NCBI GenBank assembly: GCA_014155875.1
Contig: JACEFZ010024489.1
Coordinates: 124,001 to 188,000, forward strand
Direction of reading: 5' to 3'
Source of the DNA: Cepaea nemoralis
Taxonomy: Eukaryota > Mollusca > Gastropoda > Stylommatophora > Helicidae
DNA length: 64,000 nt
Shown here: one piece after another, positions 1 through 10,418 of the stretch
Numbering within the stretch: the stretch's first letter is position 1
Layout of the letters: every line of letters starts with the position of its first letter
Program-made: the position numbers and the translations under genes
Notes under the pieces: generated by a model
Told to the model about the DNA's origin: nothing
The model's input: the letters and a program-made list of their open reading frames with translations, nothing else
Databases searched by the model: none

Positions 1-353
1 CTACTCTATCACTCTAAAACTAGATGGCTCAGTTTGTTTCCAGCTGTTGAGAGGCTGTTGGGGCTGTTTACTGCTTTGAAAGAATATTTTCTTTCTGTAA
101 ACCAACCACCTTGTGATAAAAAAATGTACTGGCATCTAATGTAATAAAATTGTACTGATTGTGGGTTTAATCTGGAACGATTTAAATTAAACATTCAATA
201 TGTCCTCCTTTGTCCTCCACTTTGTCTTATCATGTCCTTTTTGTCTTATTATGTCCTCCTTTTGGTGCCCACTTATCTGGCAACCCTAATCGAGATGGAA
301 GCCGGTCATCACCTGCCTTAGATTTGTGTATAAGAACAACAACCACAACAACC

Positions 354-393
<40 letters not shown>

Positions 394-476
394 AGCACCT
401 TCCTTTATCCATGATAAATGAGAGATTCCAAATTAGTCACATTACAGTTACATTAAGCTGCAAACGGTAGACGTCC
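1..476. other. Left-edge non-coding sequence with a CAA tract
   Basis: No coding exon is recognisable here. A (CAA/ACA)n microsatellite occupies about 332-392. The upstream exons of the membrane-protein gene starting at 783 must lie left of the window or be too short to recognise, so this is probably intron. Confidence 0.5.
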
Positions 477-712
477 ATGACTTATGAGCAGTGAGCACGG
501 TTTCACAATCTCGCACACCGGGCTCAAAACCAGCTGCAGATGATTTGAAAGCAGACGTTGATGATTTTCACAATGATTGATGGTATGATCGTCGGTCGTT
601 CAAAAGGCAGTGGCAATCTGCTGAACGTAAATGTGCCTAGAAAATCACAAACAGAAACAAATGCAGGGGTTGATTGCGACGACCTATAAAGGACATGCCA
701 CTAACTTATAGC
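477..712 (+). repeat. tRNA-headed SINE, family 1
   Basis: The head has a degenerate box A (around 500-520) and a box-B-like GGCTCAAAACC. The body and tail contain AAATCACAAACAG, GGGGTTGATTGCGACGACCT and AAAGGACATGCCACTAAC. The same body recurs at 10085-10340, 11575-12190, 12930-13150 (reverse), 40440-40700 and 53755-54030, which defines an interspersed family. It ends about 70 bp before an exon of the membrane-protein gene. The family assignment is by comparison inside this window; no database name is claimed. Confidence 0.7.
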
Positions 713-782
713 TGCAAATGAATATTTGTTCCTTGCAAAACATCTCCTGTATGTTTTATAATAATGTTTTATATGCTTCCAG

Positions 783-1296
783 AAATGAAAGCAACGACAA
801 CGCCAAAGCCGAAAACAACCGTTGTAGCGCCAAAGTCGACAACAACCGTTGTAACGCCAAAGTCGACAACAACCGTTGTAATGCCAAAGTCGACAACAAC
901 CGTTGTAACGCCAAAGTCGACAACAACCGTTGTAACGCCAAAGTCGTCAACAACCGTTGTAACGCCAAAGTCGACAACAACCGTTGTAACGCCAAAGTCG
1001 ACAACAACCGTTGTAACGCCAAAGTCGACAACAACCGTTGTAACGCCAAAGTCGACAACAACCGTTGTAACGCCAAAGTCGAAAACAACACTTGTAACGC
1101 CAAAGTCGAAAACAACACTTGTAACGCCAAAGTCGACAACAACCGTTGTAACGCCAAAGTCGAAAACAACCAGGGAAACGGAAATGTGCAGATGTACGTG
1201 TGAGAATGTCACAGCTGAAGAGATCCGAGACCAGAAAGAGCAGATCAAGAAGGAATTAACTGTGGATGCCAAGGAAACTAATAAAAATAAAATCAG
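783..1296 (+). CDS. Penultimate exon: Thr/Pro repeat stalk
   Basis: The exon opens after TTTATATGCTTCCAG with two bases that complete a split codon, then ATGAAAGCAACG. It carries 170 complete codons and ends on AG of a split Arg codon before the donor GTTTGT. The frame chosen is the one that encodes the Thr/Val/Pro/Lys/Ser repeat and runs into the CRCTC cluster. The other two forward frames are also open through the repeat, because a 27-bp unit keeps every frame in register. The phase match to the exon at 4547 is the main evidence for this frame. Confidence 0.7.
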
Positions 1297-4200
1297 GTTT
1301 GTATTCGTCTTCTTCTTCTTCTTCTTCTTCTTCTTCTTCTTCTTCTTCTTCTTCTTCTTCTTCTTCTTCTTCTTCTTCTTCTTCTTCTTCTTCTTCTTCT
1401 TCCCCACCACCTCCAGTCGTCGTCGCCACCGCCGCAGTGATTAAAACATATCACGTGGTAAGTCTGCACCGGCGCTCAACGGCGTGCCTTACACATTATA
1501 CAATAGGTGCCCGAATGCCATTAAGAAACTCCACCGGATACTGAGATCCACGTGGAAACACAACCATGCCTGCACGGAGTGGAAGAAAGCCAACGGAATC
1601 TACATTCACAAAGAGCAAAACTTAAACAGTATTGCCCAATTCAGGCCGATGTTTCTCCTGAACGATGAAGGTAAAATATTCTTCTAAATCATGGCCAGCC
1701 GAATCACGAGGTACTTGATGAGGAATAAGTACATCGACACAATGGTTCAAAAATGGACTATCCCTGGAGTAGCCAGATGTTTAGAACACGGCACCATAAT
1801 CTGGGAAGCCACCCAGAGAACAGAGAGAAAGAAGGAAGACCTCCACATGGTATCTGGCCAACGCGTAGGGGTCAGTGCCCCACCAGGTGTTGTGGCATGC
1901 TCTCATGATCGTGCAGTACTTCTCGGATTCTTTCTCCGTTTCTCAACCAGATGAATCGACCCGCAGGTAGGTGTTGCAATGGGATGTACAATTTCGTCGA
2001 TATTATTCGTCATGGACGACACGACGATCCTGACACCGAAGGAGAGCGATGCCCGCAGCATCCTCCTCGGAGTAGATGAATGATTCGCAGGTGCAGGATG
2101 AGCTTCAAACCGAGGAAATCAAGAAGCCTGTCAATCGTGAAGTGCAAAGTTGCGGGAAGGTTGTTCAGGGTTACCGGGCACGCAATTCCCACTATGATAC
2201 CAATAAAGAGTCTCGGCCGTGTATATACTGTATACAATGCAACTCTGACAGACAAGAGCGCGGTTATATAAATACATGAAACAGTTGTGAACAGTCTGCG
2301 TCCTATTGAGAAAAGCAGACTTATAGGCACATTCAAGATCTAGTGTTTTCAATTCATGCTGATTCCGAAACTCCTATAGCCTCTGTTGATATACAATGTA
2401 GGTATGAGCGAAATAGGTGCCAATGAGATGAAGATAAGCAAACGGGATAAGAAAGTGGATTGGAGCGCCACCAGGTCTCACGACGGGTTGCACTATACTG
2501 TAAAAAGGCAAAACTAGTCCTCCCGTTCTTGTCTGTCATGGAGGAATTCAAAGTCGGACAAAGTCGTGATGATGCTGCGCAAGTCTCCACGTGAAACAGA
2601 GCACTTCCTAACCCGCGCTCGAAACGGGAAGGGCGTGGAAGTTCGACAGCGTGGTCGAAGCTGCCCAGGGATCATTTAAACCAGGGGTGGCCAACACGAG
2701 GCCCCGGGGCCGCATGCGGCCCGCCGGTAGTCATGTTGCGGCCCGCGGAGTGGGAAACGACGATGTGGTCGAAGCTGTAGCACGCTTGCTTGTTTACTTT
2801 AATTTAACAAAAAAAATTGGGTGCGTGGCCCGGCAGGAAATATTTATGAAATTTGGCCCGCCTGCTGAAAAGATTGGCCACCCCTGATTTAAACTGAAGG
2901 AAGTCAAGGGGCACACTCAGTCAGATAGAATGGGTTTCGGGCACCATGTCAGAACTCAGATGTGGTCAAAGGCGACGACCATGGAACGCAGAGTTGTGGT
3001 GGTTGAAGAGAGCGAGGGAAGGGACGAAAAGAGAGTGCAAAAGGCTGGCCAGTGGATGTAATGGGAGGAGGTACTACAGAAGACCCTAACATGGAATAAG
3101 ATCTGGAGAATGACACCACTGCGCCTAAGCTTCGTCGTCCGATCCCTCTACAATGTCCTGTCATCAGCTGCCAACTTGGTCAAGTGGGGGTAAAGCCGCC
3201 GACCCGCCCTGTCCCCTCTGTAAAGAGAAATTCTAGACAGCGGAGCAGGTATTGTCTGCACGCAAAGCAGCCCTTTGCCAAGGCCGATACACATGGCACC
3301 ACAATAACGTTCTTGCTGAGCTGAAGGCGAACAGAGGGGCCAGAGCGGACCGCAATGTAGAGACAAGGACGACTGCCCTGCTGACTTACCGTCCATTTTC
3401 GATGGCACGGATGACTGGGAGCTGACTGTTGTCCTGAAGGATCGTGGCGCGTACCCGGCAGTGATCCAGCAGTTTGGATTGCGACCTGATATTGTACTTC
3501 ACGCCTCGTTTACTAAGCAGCCAACGCTGATTGATCTGACCGTTCCATATGAGTCAAGGATCAGCACATGTACAAGATGAAGTACAGGGACATGGTCGCA
3601 AGTCTGAGACTGGAAGGGTACACTGCCAGGCTACTCGCCCTAGAGGTAGGCGCAAGACATATAATCTCCCACCCCGTGTATGACATGTTAAAACAATCAG
3701 ACATCAAAGGTCAAGCAAGAACGCAGATTTTGACCACATCACCCATCTGTGCCAATTGGTCAATAAAAATATGTGGCTAGCGTCAAATACCAAATACGCC
3801 GGGAGACAGGTTAATGTTAAATGGTGCCTTAATTTCTTCTTCTTCTTCAGCGTTCCGAGCCATTGAGATTCTTTGCTGCAGATACAATCCGTCTCCATTT
3901 TATTTTAACTTAAAAAAAAAAAAAAACCACGTGACGATTACGAATCTGCAACCTTTCCCAGACTGCAAGAACATCTAGTAAAAAGGAGCGAAGCCAGACA
4001 GGGGGTGACCACCGTGTGAGGGGGTCGCCACGTGTATATTGCCTCTTGACAGACGATATTTGAACACATTGTGCTTCAAGAAAGGCATAACAACTACAAT
4101 CCATGGCGGACTGCGAATGTGACTTATCAGACCAATTTGCATGGTTCGTTCGTCCACAATGGATCCATGTGAACACATGCTTATTCCCACTACCACGCAC

Positions 4201-5201
4201 CATCTGACGTCTCACACGCTCAGTCTGTAGTCATTTTCTCCTTTGATTTTATTCAATTTCTGATCTTTTCCCTCTATGCAACGCGATCAGCGGCGACTTT
4301 CTCCCAAAAGGCCCACATTAGAATGGTAATCTGGTGTCTACACAACTGGTGTCATCAGACACAACGCGATGAAGAAGATACTGAAAGGGGAAATGGGGGA
4401 AGGGGGGGGGGGGAGCTCTTATGGACTGCATGGTTCAATATGCAGTGAGGAAAAATTGACGATTCATTAACTAACAATACTTTTTCCCTTTTAAATCAGA
4501 AAAGAACAACGAAACATGTTAGCTGCATTAATTATCTCCTCCACAGGCACACATCAGCTTATGACACCCGATCGTCGGCAACAGGCATTGGAATTGTGGG
4601 CATCCTCTTTCTCGTTCTAGTTTTTGGCTGCTTCATGGCACTAGACCTGATGACGGCTGCAGCCTACATTGTCATGTTCATCAGAAACAGGAGGCAACTA
4701 GTCACTTCGGAAAAGTATGCCGATAAATCCACCAGCAACACAACCTTATCCTCCCAGGTGAACTATTATGACACCTCTCCAAGTAATGTTCCACAACCTG
4801 CTAGAAATACAGTGGACAACGAGCTACCCGCCAATGACATCAGTTCAGTAGGTAACAAATCAGAACTAGTTATGGTACCACAACCGTCTTTAAATAGTCT
4901 GTACCGTCATGCAAAAGCCTTAAGAAAGGTTGCTTCAGAATCTGTCGCAAAGGATATCAGAAATCATATACCCGCATCTGCAGGAACTAACCCAGATCTA
5001 CTGTATGCAAAGTCCAGCTCCCAGCCATCTACTTTCACTCACAATGTAATCTGTTTGCCTAGATTTCAAGTAGATTCCAGCAAAATCTTGGTGGTCGGGG
5101 AGGATGGGCAAACTTTTAAGATACGAAGATGTTCATGGTCATGCAGGAAGCTAGTGGAGAATCCCACTTGTCATGCTTCAGGCGATACACAGGGGAATTA
5201 A
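783..5201 (+). CDS. Type I membrane protein with Thr/Pro repeat stalk (3' two exons; partial)
   Basis: Two exons join in phase: 783-1296 (acceptor TTCCAG, donor AATCAG/GTTTGT, phase 2) and 4547-5201 (acceptor CTCCACAG, one base completing the split codon, then open to TAA). The 388 visible residues comprise a stalk of about 14 copies of a nine-residue TTTVVTPKS repeat, a Cys cluster (CRCTC) before an E/K-rich stretch ending KNKIR, a junction HTSAYDTRSSATG, one hydrophobic helix (GIVGILFLVLVFG onward), a basic stop-transfer (RNRRQ) and a tail of about 170 residues. The stalk looks mucin-like, a candidate for O-glycosylation. From memory, gastropod surface proteins often end in a similar CxCxC, ...VD..., TSA.D.R, TM arrangement; that is recollection, not a search. 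The 5' exons with signal peptide and ectodomain are missing, so function is unknown. The 3.25-kb intron is full of repeats. Confidence 0.72.
790..1165 (+). repeat. 27-bp coding minisatellite (9-aa unit)
   Basis: About 14 tandem copies of a 27-bp unit with core CCAAAGTCGACAACAACCG. The unit is a multiple of three, so copy-number change keeps the frame. Variants substitute Lys for Thr, Leu for Val, Met or Ala for Thr, and Ser for Thr. Confidence 0.95.
1307..1401 (+). repeat. (CTT)n microsatellite next to a splice donor
   Basis: About 31 CTT units, beginning roughly ten bases after the donor of the stalk exon. Confidence 0.95.
1450..3790 (+). pseudogene. Decayed retroelement with reverse-transcriptase homology
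   Basis: Conceptual translation in shifting frames shows a recognisable order. First come NGVPYTLYNRCPNAIKKLHRI and IYIHKEQN...FRPMFLLNDEGKIFF (RT fingers). Then follow IDTMVQKWTIPGVARCLEHG, VGVAMGCT...FVMDDTTI (a catalytic-site relic), MSFKPRKSRSL, TPLRLSFVVRSLYNVLSSAANL, and a C-terminal part around LRPDIVLHASFTKQPTLIDLTVPYE. Many stops and frameshifts show it is dead. It lies in the intron of the membrane-protein gene. I recognise the type as a mollusc/fish RT element but cannot assign a clade. A hAT MITE interrupts it at 2682-2886. Confidence 0.75.
2682..2886. mobile_element. hAT-type MITE with 8-bp target duplication
   Basis: 205 bp bounded by terminal inverted repeats CAGGGGTGGCCAAC and ATTGGCCACCCCTG. 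Both sides carry the 8-bp duplication ATTTAAAC (2674-2681 and 2887-2894), as expected for hAT transposition. The interior is GC-rich with GGCCCG and GCGGCCCGC motifs and has no coding capacity. It sits inside the RT relic, so it is younger than that insertion. Confidence 0.92.
3838..3905 (-). mobile_element. LINE 3'-end fragment
   Basis: The stretch after a TTCTTCTTCTTC run (GTTCCGAGCCATTGAGATTC and TACAATCCGTCTCCATTT) matches 58180-58225, the 3' end of the minus-strand LINE at 58160-59260. It is a short, heavily 5'-truncated copy with a (GAA)n tail in sense orientation. Confidence 0.6.
3906..4546 (+). other. Intron 3' part, no recognised element
   Basis: This is the last part of the intron between 1296 and 4547. 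It holds an A-run near 3912-3925 and a G-run near 4404-4413. It ends in a usable 3' splice site, ATTATCTCCTCCACAG. I see no gene or known repeat. Confidence 0.5.
4547..5201 (+). CDS. Last exon: transmembrane helix and cytoplasmic tail
   Basis: The exon supplies one base to the split Arg codon and then reads HTSAYDTRSSATG, a 25-30 residue hydrophobic segment rich in Leu, Val, Phe and Ile, the basic motif RNRRQ, and a Ser/Thr/Asn/Pro-rich tail with no recognised domain, ending at TAA (5199-5201). A possible polyadenylation signal AATAAA lies near 5680. The reading frame is open from acceptor to stop, unlike the surrounding DNA. Confidence 0.75.
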
Positions 5202-5384
5202 AACTGGAGATCTCATCTTAGCCAAGACAATCAGCATGGATAGTCATGATTCGCCACCCTACATGAACACCAGTCTTTGGTCAGGTCTTGTGTTCCTGTC
5301 ACGATTATGCCATCTGGATACTTATTGCTTTACCTTCCTTTTGCTATTTTTCCCACACGGGTATTAAATGGATGCTTGTTTGCC

Positions 5385-5975
5385 AAACAAAGTGAGAATA
5401 TTAGTGTTAAGGTGCTATATAAAGCCCCTACTGTTGTATGCATGTGAAAAGTGGGCAGTAAGATGAGAAATGGACAGTAAGCCGAGAAATGGACAGTCAG
5501 CCGAGAAATGGACAGTCAGCCGAGAAATGGACAGTAAGCCAAGAAATGGACAGTAAGCTGAAAACTGGACAGTAAGCAAAACTGAGAAAAGGACAGTAAG
5601 CAGACAAGCAGAGATATGGACATTAAGCAGACAAGCCAAGAAGCACCTGATGGTTGCATAAATGTGGTTTCTGCCGAAAATAAATGACAATGTGTGAACC
5701 AACCAAAAAAAAAAAATGGAACAACTCTTAAAGAAGCAAAACGATTTGAGAAATTACATGAAGACAGTCAATATTTTTGGGGAATGTTAGGGTGAGGAAC
5801 AAACTTGAAAACTTAGTGACAAGTCAATTTGACGGGACAAGAGCAACAGAAAGACAACAATATATACCTTGATTGCTTGACCAAATGGAGTACGGATAAA
5901 AACATAAAACACGACTGAGGCGCTTGGCGGATGAAAAAAACACACAAAGATACACTGGTCACTACATGACCAAAG
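5385..5975 (+). mobile_element. LINE 3'-ORF fragment carrying an internal minisatellite
   Basis: The left part reads like a LYGCETWTMS-type RT-thumb segment (compare the reverse complement of 59690-59750). The right part (about 5765-5960) contains IFLGNVRVRNKLENLVT, the same conserved segment found in the LINE fragments at 39205, 51150 and 57490. Between them is a 19-bp tandem array (5455-5645). The fragment has stops and is not functional. Confidence 0.65.
5455..5645 (+). repeat. 19-bp minisatellite from LINE sequence
   Basis: About ten copies of GAGAAATGGACAGTMAGCC. The rightmost, diverged copies (TGGACATTAAGCAGACAAGC) grade into the unamplified LINE sequence, which in other copies reads TGGACAATGAGCAGACACGC. 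Confidence 0.8.
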
Positions 5976-5996
5976 AACATTGTTGTCTCTTTTCTT

Positions 5997-6150
5997 CCCT
6001 CCATACTTTACAGTTCTGTACTTCTCGCCTTTCTGAAATTCGTTTTATAACGTAAGTAGACCCGCAAATCACGTTTTATGTAGATGTCAAGACTTGTTCT
6101 AGTTTGTGTTATTAAATTTAGCTTCCATTTTTACGTATATTGTGTAGGGG
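5997..6150 (+). mobile_element. Fragment of the hAT MITE at 11773
   Basis: The stretch CTTCTCGCCTTTCTGAAATT through GTAAGTAGACCCGCAAAT and TTAAATTTAGCTTCCATTTT is about 90 percent identical to 11895-12045 inside the complete hAT MITE. Neither terminal repeat is kept. Confidence 0.75.
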
Positions 6151-6179
6151 AGGGGGCGTGGACATTTATAGGGTTGATT

Positions 6180-8272
6180 GATTTAGGAACCGACATCACA
6201 GTATTCAGGACATTCCCATAAGCGCTCCGTCCCCATCCTCAGCAGCCAGCGAAGAGTTCCAACACTAATAGTTCCAGTAGCAATCTGATTATATGTCTGT
6301 CTCGCCTTTCCTCTGAGCGTCGACCAGATCCCCTCGTCACACCTCGCTGTCTCATTCTTACCAGACTATGGTGATCCATCTGCTCCTCCGAGGTGTAGAC
6401 GTGCTCCCACAAGGCCGCAACCACGTCTGCCTTGTGTCAGAGCCTAGCTGCCTAGCTACGCAGCAACATCGTTACTGACAAGAGTTGTCGGCTGGCGAGA
6501 TTCTTACCTGACACGCGACCAGCGCTGACGACAGACGCACGCAAAGCCACGTGACCCCACCAGAGGCAGTGGGCAGTGTGTGTGCTAATCTCAGACCAAG
6601 CTGGGACTGGACATCTGAACGGACGTGTGTGTCGAGAGCAAGGCGTTTTGTGTAAATCTCCGTGGTTGTGAGCTGAACGACTGATATCGTGAGCGTCAGA
6701 CCTATGAGCTGTATTGTGGTTGTGAGTTGTTATATGTTGTACATTGCTGTAACTATTGTTATGTATTTAACGTGGTAATAAATCCATAGAAATTGTGTTG
6801 CTGTGTCTTACGTCGAATCACGTTGTACTTGTACTGTCTCACATGTGTTAGCCAACGAGCCTAATAGAAGATTCCCGGACGAGCGTCCACACATGTCAGG
6901 ATCTTCTATTAGGCTCGTTGGCTAACACATGTGAGACAGTACAAGTACAACGTGATTCGACGTAAGACACAGCAACACAATTTCTATGGATTTATTACCA
7001 CGTTAAATACATAACAATAGTTACAGCAATGTACAACATATAACAACTCACAACCACAATACAGCTCATAGGTCTGACGCTCACGATATCAGTCGTTCAG
7101 CTCACAACCACGGAGATTCACACAAAACGCCTTGCTCTCGACACACACGTCCGTTCAGATGTCCAGTCCCAGCTTGGTCTGAGATTAGCACACACACTGC
7201 CCACTGCCTCTGGTGGGGTCACGTGGCTTTGCGTGCGTCTGTCGTCAGCGCTGGTCGCGTGTCAGGTAAGAATCTCGCCAGCCGACAACTCTTGTCAGTA
7301 ACGATGTTGCTGCGTAGCTAGGCAGCTAGGCTCTGACACTTGTCATGCATCAATACTCCACCAAGTTTTGCCGAGCCAGCCAATCTGTCCGCCTGTTCAT
7401 TCCCCAGCACACCGGCATGCCCAGGAGAAAAGATCCAGGTGATGCTTGCTACCCGTGACCTCCGAAGCGAAGCAAGCCACTCTGCACGAAGCTTGCCCGT
7501 TCTCACCCTTCTCAGCATGCTTTCTGAGTCAGTTACAATCACAATGTGTGTATGTATCGTGTTTTCTATCCAGCGGAAAGCTGCACTGACCGCCTCCACC
7601 TCCATTCTTAAGCTAGATGTAGTGTCATCATATGCCAGGCTCTCCTGCACCAAACGCCGACCATTAGTTTTTGCCAAGAACCCCCAGGCACTTCTCCTAC
7701 CTCTCAACACTGACCCATCCGTGTCGATAATCACATCACCAGGGCGATAATTTTCCTGAATTAGTTGCTGAATTTCCACTTCCGTGGCCCCTGCTGGCCA
7801 CTCCCTGCACAATGTGATTATAACTCTGCACAAGTCTGACTGCACGGCTGGCACTCTGACTCACTCCTCTCCTTGCCTGATGTTCTCCAAGGGGAACACC
7901 TGTCTGATCGTATCCTCCGCCTGAGCCATCCATGATTTCCCTCTTATCAGTCTCTGACCCTTATCTACGTCCAGCGCCTCATGCAACGGGTGATCTGTGT
8001 CTGCAGCTACTCTGAAGTATGCCTTCGCTTGCATCACCTTGTGCCTACCAGCAACAGTCGGCAGATCAAGGATGTAACGCATACACACTATTGGAGTGTC
8101 TCTGGTGCATCCCAGAATGACCCGCATCGCTTCATTCTGTATGCGCTCTAATTACACCAGCTGACTCTTTGAGACAGTGAGCAGTCCTAGTCCATAATCA
8201 ATCACTGAGAGGATCAAGTGCTGGTATAGTGTGAAGAGCATTCTCTGCTCTGTGTCCATTGCAGCCATAGTA
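6180..8272 (-). pseudogene. LINE relic: RT C-terminus and RNase H (split by foldback element)
   Basis: Read on the minus strand from 8272, the remains are an RT-thumb region (LYQHLILSVIDYGLGLLT, then RIQNEAMRVILGCTRDTP), a linker, and an RNase H domain starting DVIIDTDGSV with VEAVSAAFRW, VIVTDSESML and WIFSPGHAGVLGNEQADRLA. After a 904-bp insertion the frame resumes as VVAALWEHV and runs to a C-terminal tail near 6240. RNase H keeps recognisable acidic motifs, but stops and frameshifts mark a dead copy. Homologous pieces lie at 43918-44363 (-), 49190-49970 (-) and 55137-55515 (+). The domain order fits an I/Nimb/Ingi-like non-LTR element; the clade is a guess. Confidence 0.8.
6435..7338. mobile_element. 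904-bp foldback (long inverted repeat) element
   Basis: Two 438-bp arms (6435-6872 and 6901-7338) are reverse complements with no indels and only rare mismatches (one seen near 6653), around a 28-bp spacer. Termini are TGTCAGAGCC and GGCTCTGACA. CTTG is duplicated on both sides (6431-6434 and 7339-7342), and removing the element plus one CTTG restores the LINE frame across the site. No coding capacity is visible. Each arm carries an AATAAA (6777-6782 on the left). The TGT/ACA ends, 4-bp duplication and internal polyadenylation-like signal would also suit a pair of head-to-head LTR-like units, so the origin (DNA foldback or LTR-derived) is open. Confidence 0.9.
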
Positions 8273-8281
8273 GGGGTAATG

Positions 8282-8340
8282 AATGACATTCTGAACATAT
8301 GGTGAAGGGTGCATGGGCCAAAAAAGGTTGAGAACCACTG
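8282..8340 (+). mobile_element. Right-end fragment of the hAT MITE
   Basis: Nearly identical to 12109-12167, ending in the terminal repeat AGGTTGAGAACCACTG. It directly abuts the broken 5' side of the LINE relic. Confidence 0.8.
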
Positions 8341-8459
8341 GTATAGTATATCATAAAATAGCCAGTAGAGGCTGGCTGCATGTGATAGCAATGTCCTGGA
8401 AAAAAAAAAGGCAACTGTTTTTGTTTTTAAATATAAAACTGGCTATGGGCATATTACTA

Positions 8460-8710
8460 ATCTGGAGCCACATTAGCACAGTGACTAGATGCTTGCGTGT
8501 CGGCCTGATGATAGTGAGCTGAAATCCACATCGAGGTAGATTCCCAAAACTGACCTTAGTTCCCAGGTCGATCCAGCCTAAAATGGGTACCAGTAAATGT
8601 CTTTAGGATGAAGGCAGTCAGCGTGTAACTGACCATACCACTCCTGGAGTGCCGATTGGTCTAAATAAATATGGGGCTAGCACCATGTGCCCAAGGCATG
8701 TACATGAACA
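8460..8710 (+). repeat. tRNA-like SINE (different head)
   Basis: A box-A-like AGCACAGTGACTAGATGC is followed about 35 bp later by a weak box B (CTGAAATCC). The body includes GGTCTAAATAAATATGGGGC, which resembles 3755-3778. The 3' end reads GCATGTACATGAACAGG. No target duplication was found, so the limits are approximate. Confidence 0.5.
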
Positions 8711-9776
8711 GGTCCTACTTTTCTGAACGGGTCCCTTACTTTTCTGAACAGATCCCTTACTTTTCCTTCATCAATGATACCAAGTGACATTCTATTAGAC
8801 AATTTAAAATATTATTAAAGAATGGGAAACAGCAAAAGTTTTAAAACAAATACATAAACATTAAATATAAAACAAAATCCAATGTATTTCATTCAATGAA
8901 GACAATTAGCTTTATAATGGCAGATTTATGCTCAGGAGAAACAAATTGTAATTACACAAGCTGTCTAAAGCAATTGTAAAATAAATAGGGGAAGGTGAAC
9001 ACACAAACATGTCACATTTTATGGCTGAATGGATAAGAGCGATTGCTCTTAAACTTCCAGTGTGAAAAGGAAATTTAAAGACAATTTTGAATAAATAGAC
9101 AACTCATCTTGTCATGGCTATGTAGCCAGGATGCTACAAAGAGGCTATCATTTACCCTAGCAATCTAAAATAAAGAAACATTGCTAAAAATGTCAGGCAA
9201 CCAAAATCAGATGATGTGGAAGGAGAGGGGAAACCACCACATTATCTCCTGAGTTGGAAATGATGGAGCTGTCACCATTAAATAGTCAATTATGGAATGG
9301 AATGATGTAGATATTGCACAACCTGCCCAAGGGCAGAAACGCTTGATGATGAGATTAAAAGTTTACTTGCTCACGTTGAAAAAAAAATATGTTAGTATGC
9401 GCTCAAGCAGCAGTACTAGGTTCTCAGCAACCGGTAGGGACATTTTCCCAGAACCACTGGTGTCTAATATTGCACTCCATCTGATTTCTTTGGTAGTGAG
9501 ATCAGGCATCTAGCCTTCTCAGATAGGGGTGGCCTTAGACAAATGCATGCCAAAGTCGGACACACTGACCTTTCAGGTGTTTAACCAGTTGTGAGGTGTG
9601 ACATGCTCCCTTCAACATACAGGCCACAAAGATCATCTTATAGTGCAGTGCTACTGCCTGTAGACAGTTTTAATATTCATGACAAAAATACTGTGTCTGT
9701 AATATACTTCGTAATGTTAAACATAAAAACAACACATGCATATTTGATATACCACAAATTTGTTTATATTCCATGA
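8711..9776. other. AT-rich intergenic stretch
   Basis: No gene, splice pair or recognised repeat is visible. Confidence 0.5.
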
Positions 9777-9956
<180 letters not shown>

Positions 9957-10084
9957 AATGCATAGTCTGGCAACATATCATGGGAAAATGTCAGCACGTG
10001 GGTTGGTAGGTACCCATAATACCAGGCAACAGGAGTTGTAGAGAGACATGTGTGCTTAATGTATTGGTAAAACAGACACAAGCT

Positions 10085-10340
10085 ACCTGGCTGACCCAGC
10101 CTAAAGTAAGATGATGGGAATTGTCATGGAATGTACCAGCAGCTGGTGTGGGGTTTACCACATCATCCACTGGGTGCTGATTGATCTTGTATTGATTTCA
10201 CTAGCATGATGCCTCAACCGGTCTGAAGGCAATGGAAAACCACTCACCATAAATATTGCCTGGTAAATCACAAACAGCCAAATACTGGGGTTGATTGCAA
10301 CGTTCAGTAAAGGACATGCAGCTAACTTTTTATTGTCGCG
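10085..10340 (+). repeat. SINE family 1 copy
   Basis: Shares GGCAATGGAAAACCACTCAC, TAAATCACAAACAGCC, GGGGTTGATTGCAACG and TAAAGGACATGCAGCTAAC with the other family-1 copies. The tRNA-like head is degenerate. Confidence 0.65.
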
Positions 10341-10418
10341 CTAAAGGCAAGGGGAACGTTACCGCAGCACCTACTGTCTCTCCGCAGAACGGCAAGTCCA
10401 TCACACAAACTCTGTGGC
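10341..10418. other. Unique spacer
   Basis: A short GC-richer stretch between the SINE and the 18-bp array. No feature seen. Confidence 0.4.

Noticed and set aside
756..1410. Minus-strand open frames over the stalk repeat and CTT tract
   Set aside because: Mirror frames of the 27-bp repeat and a trinucleotide tract; the plus-strand frame is supported by splice phase.
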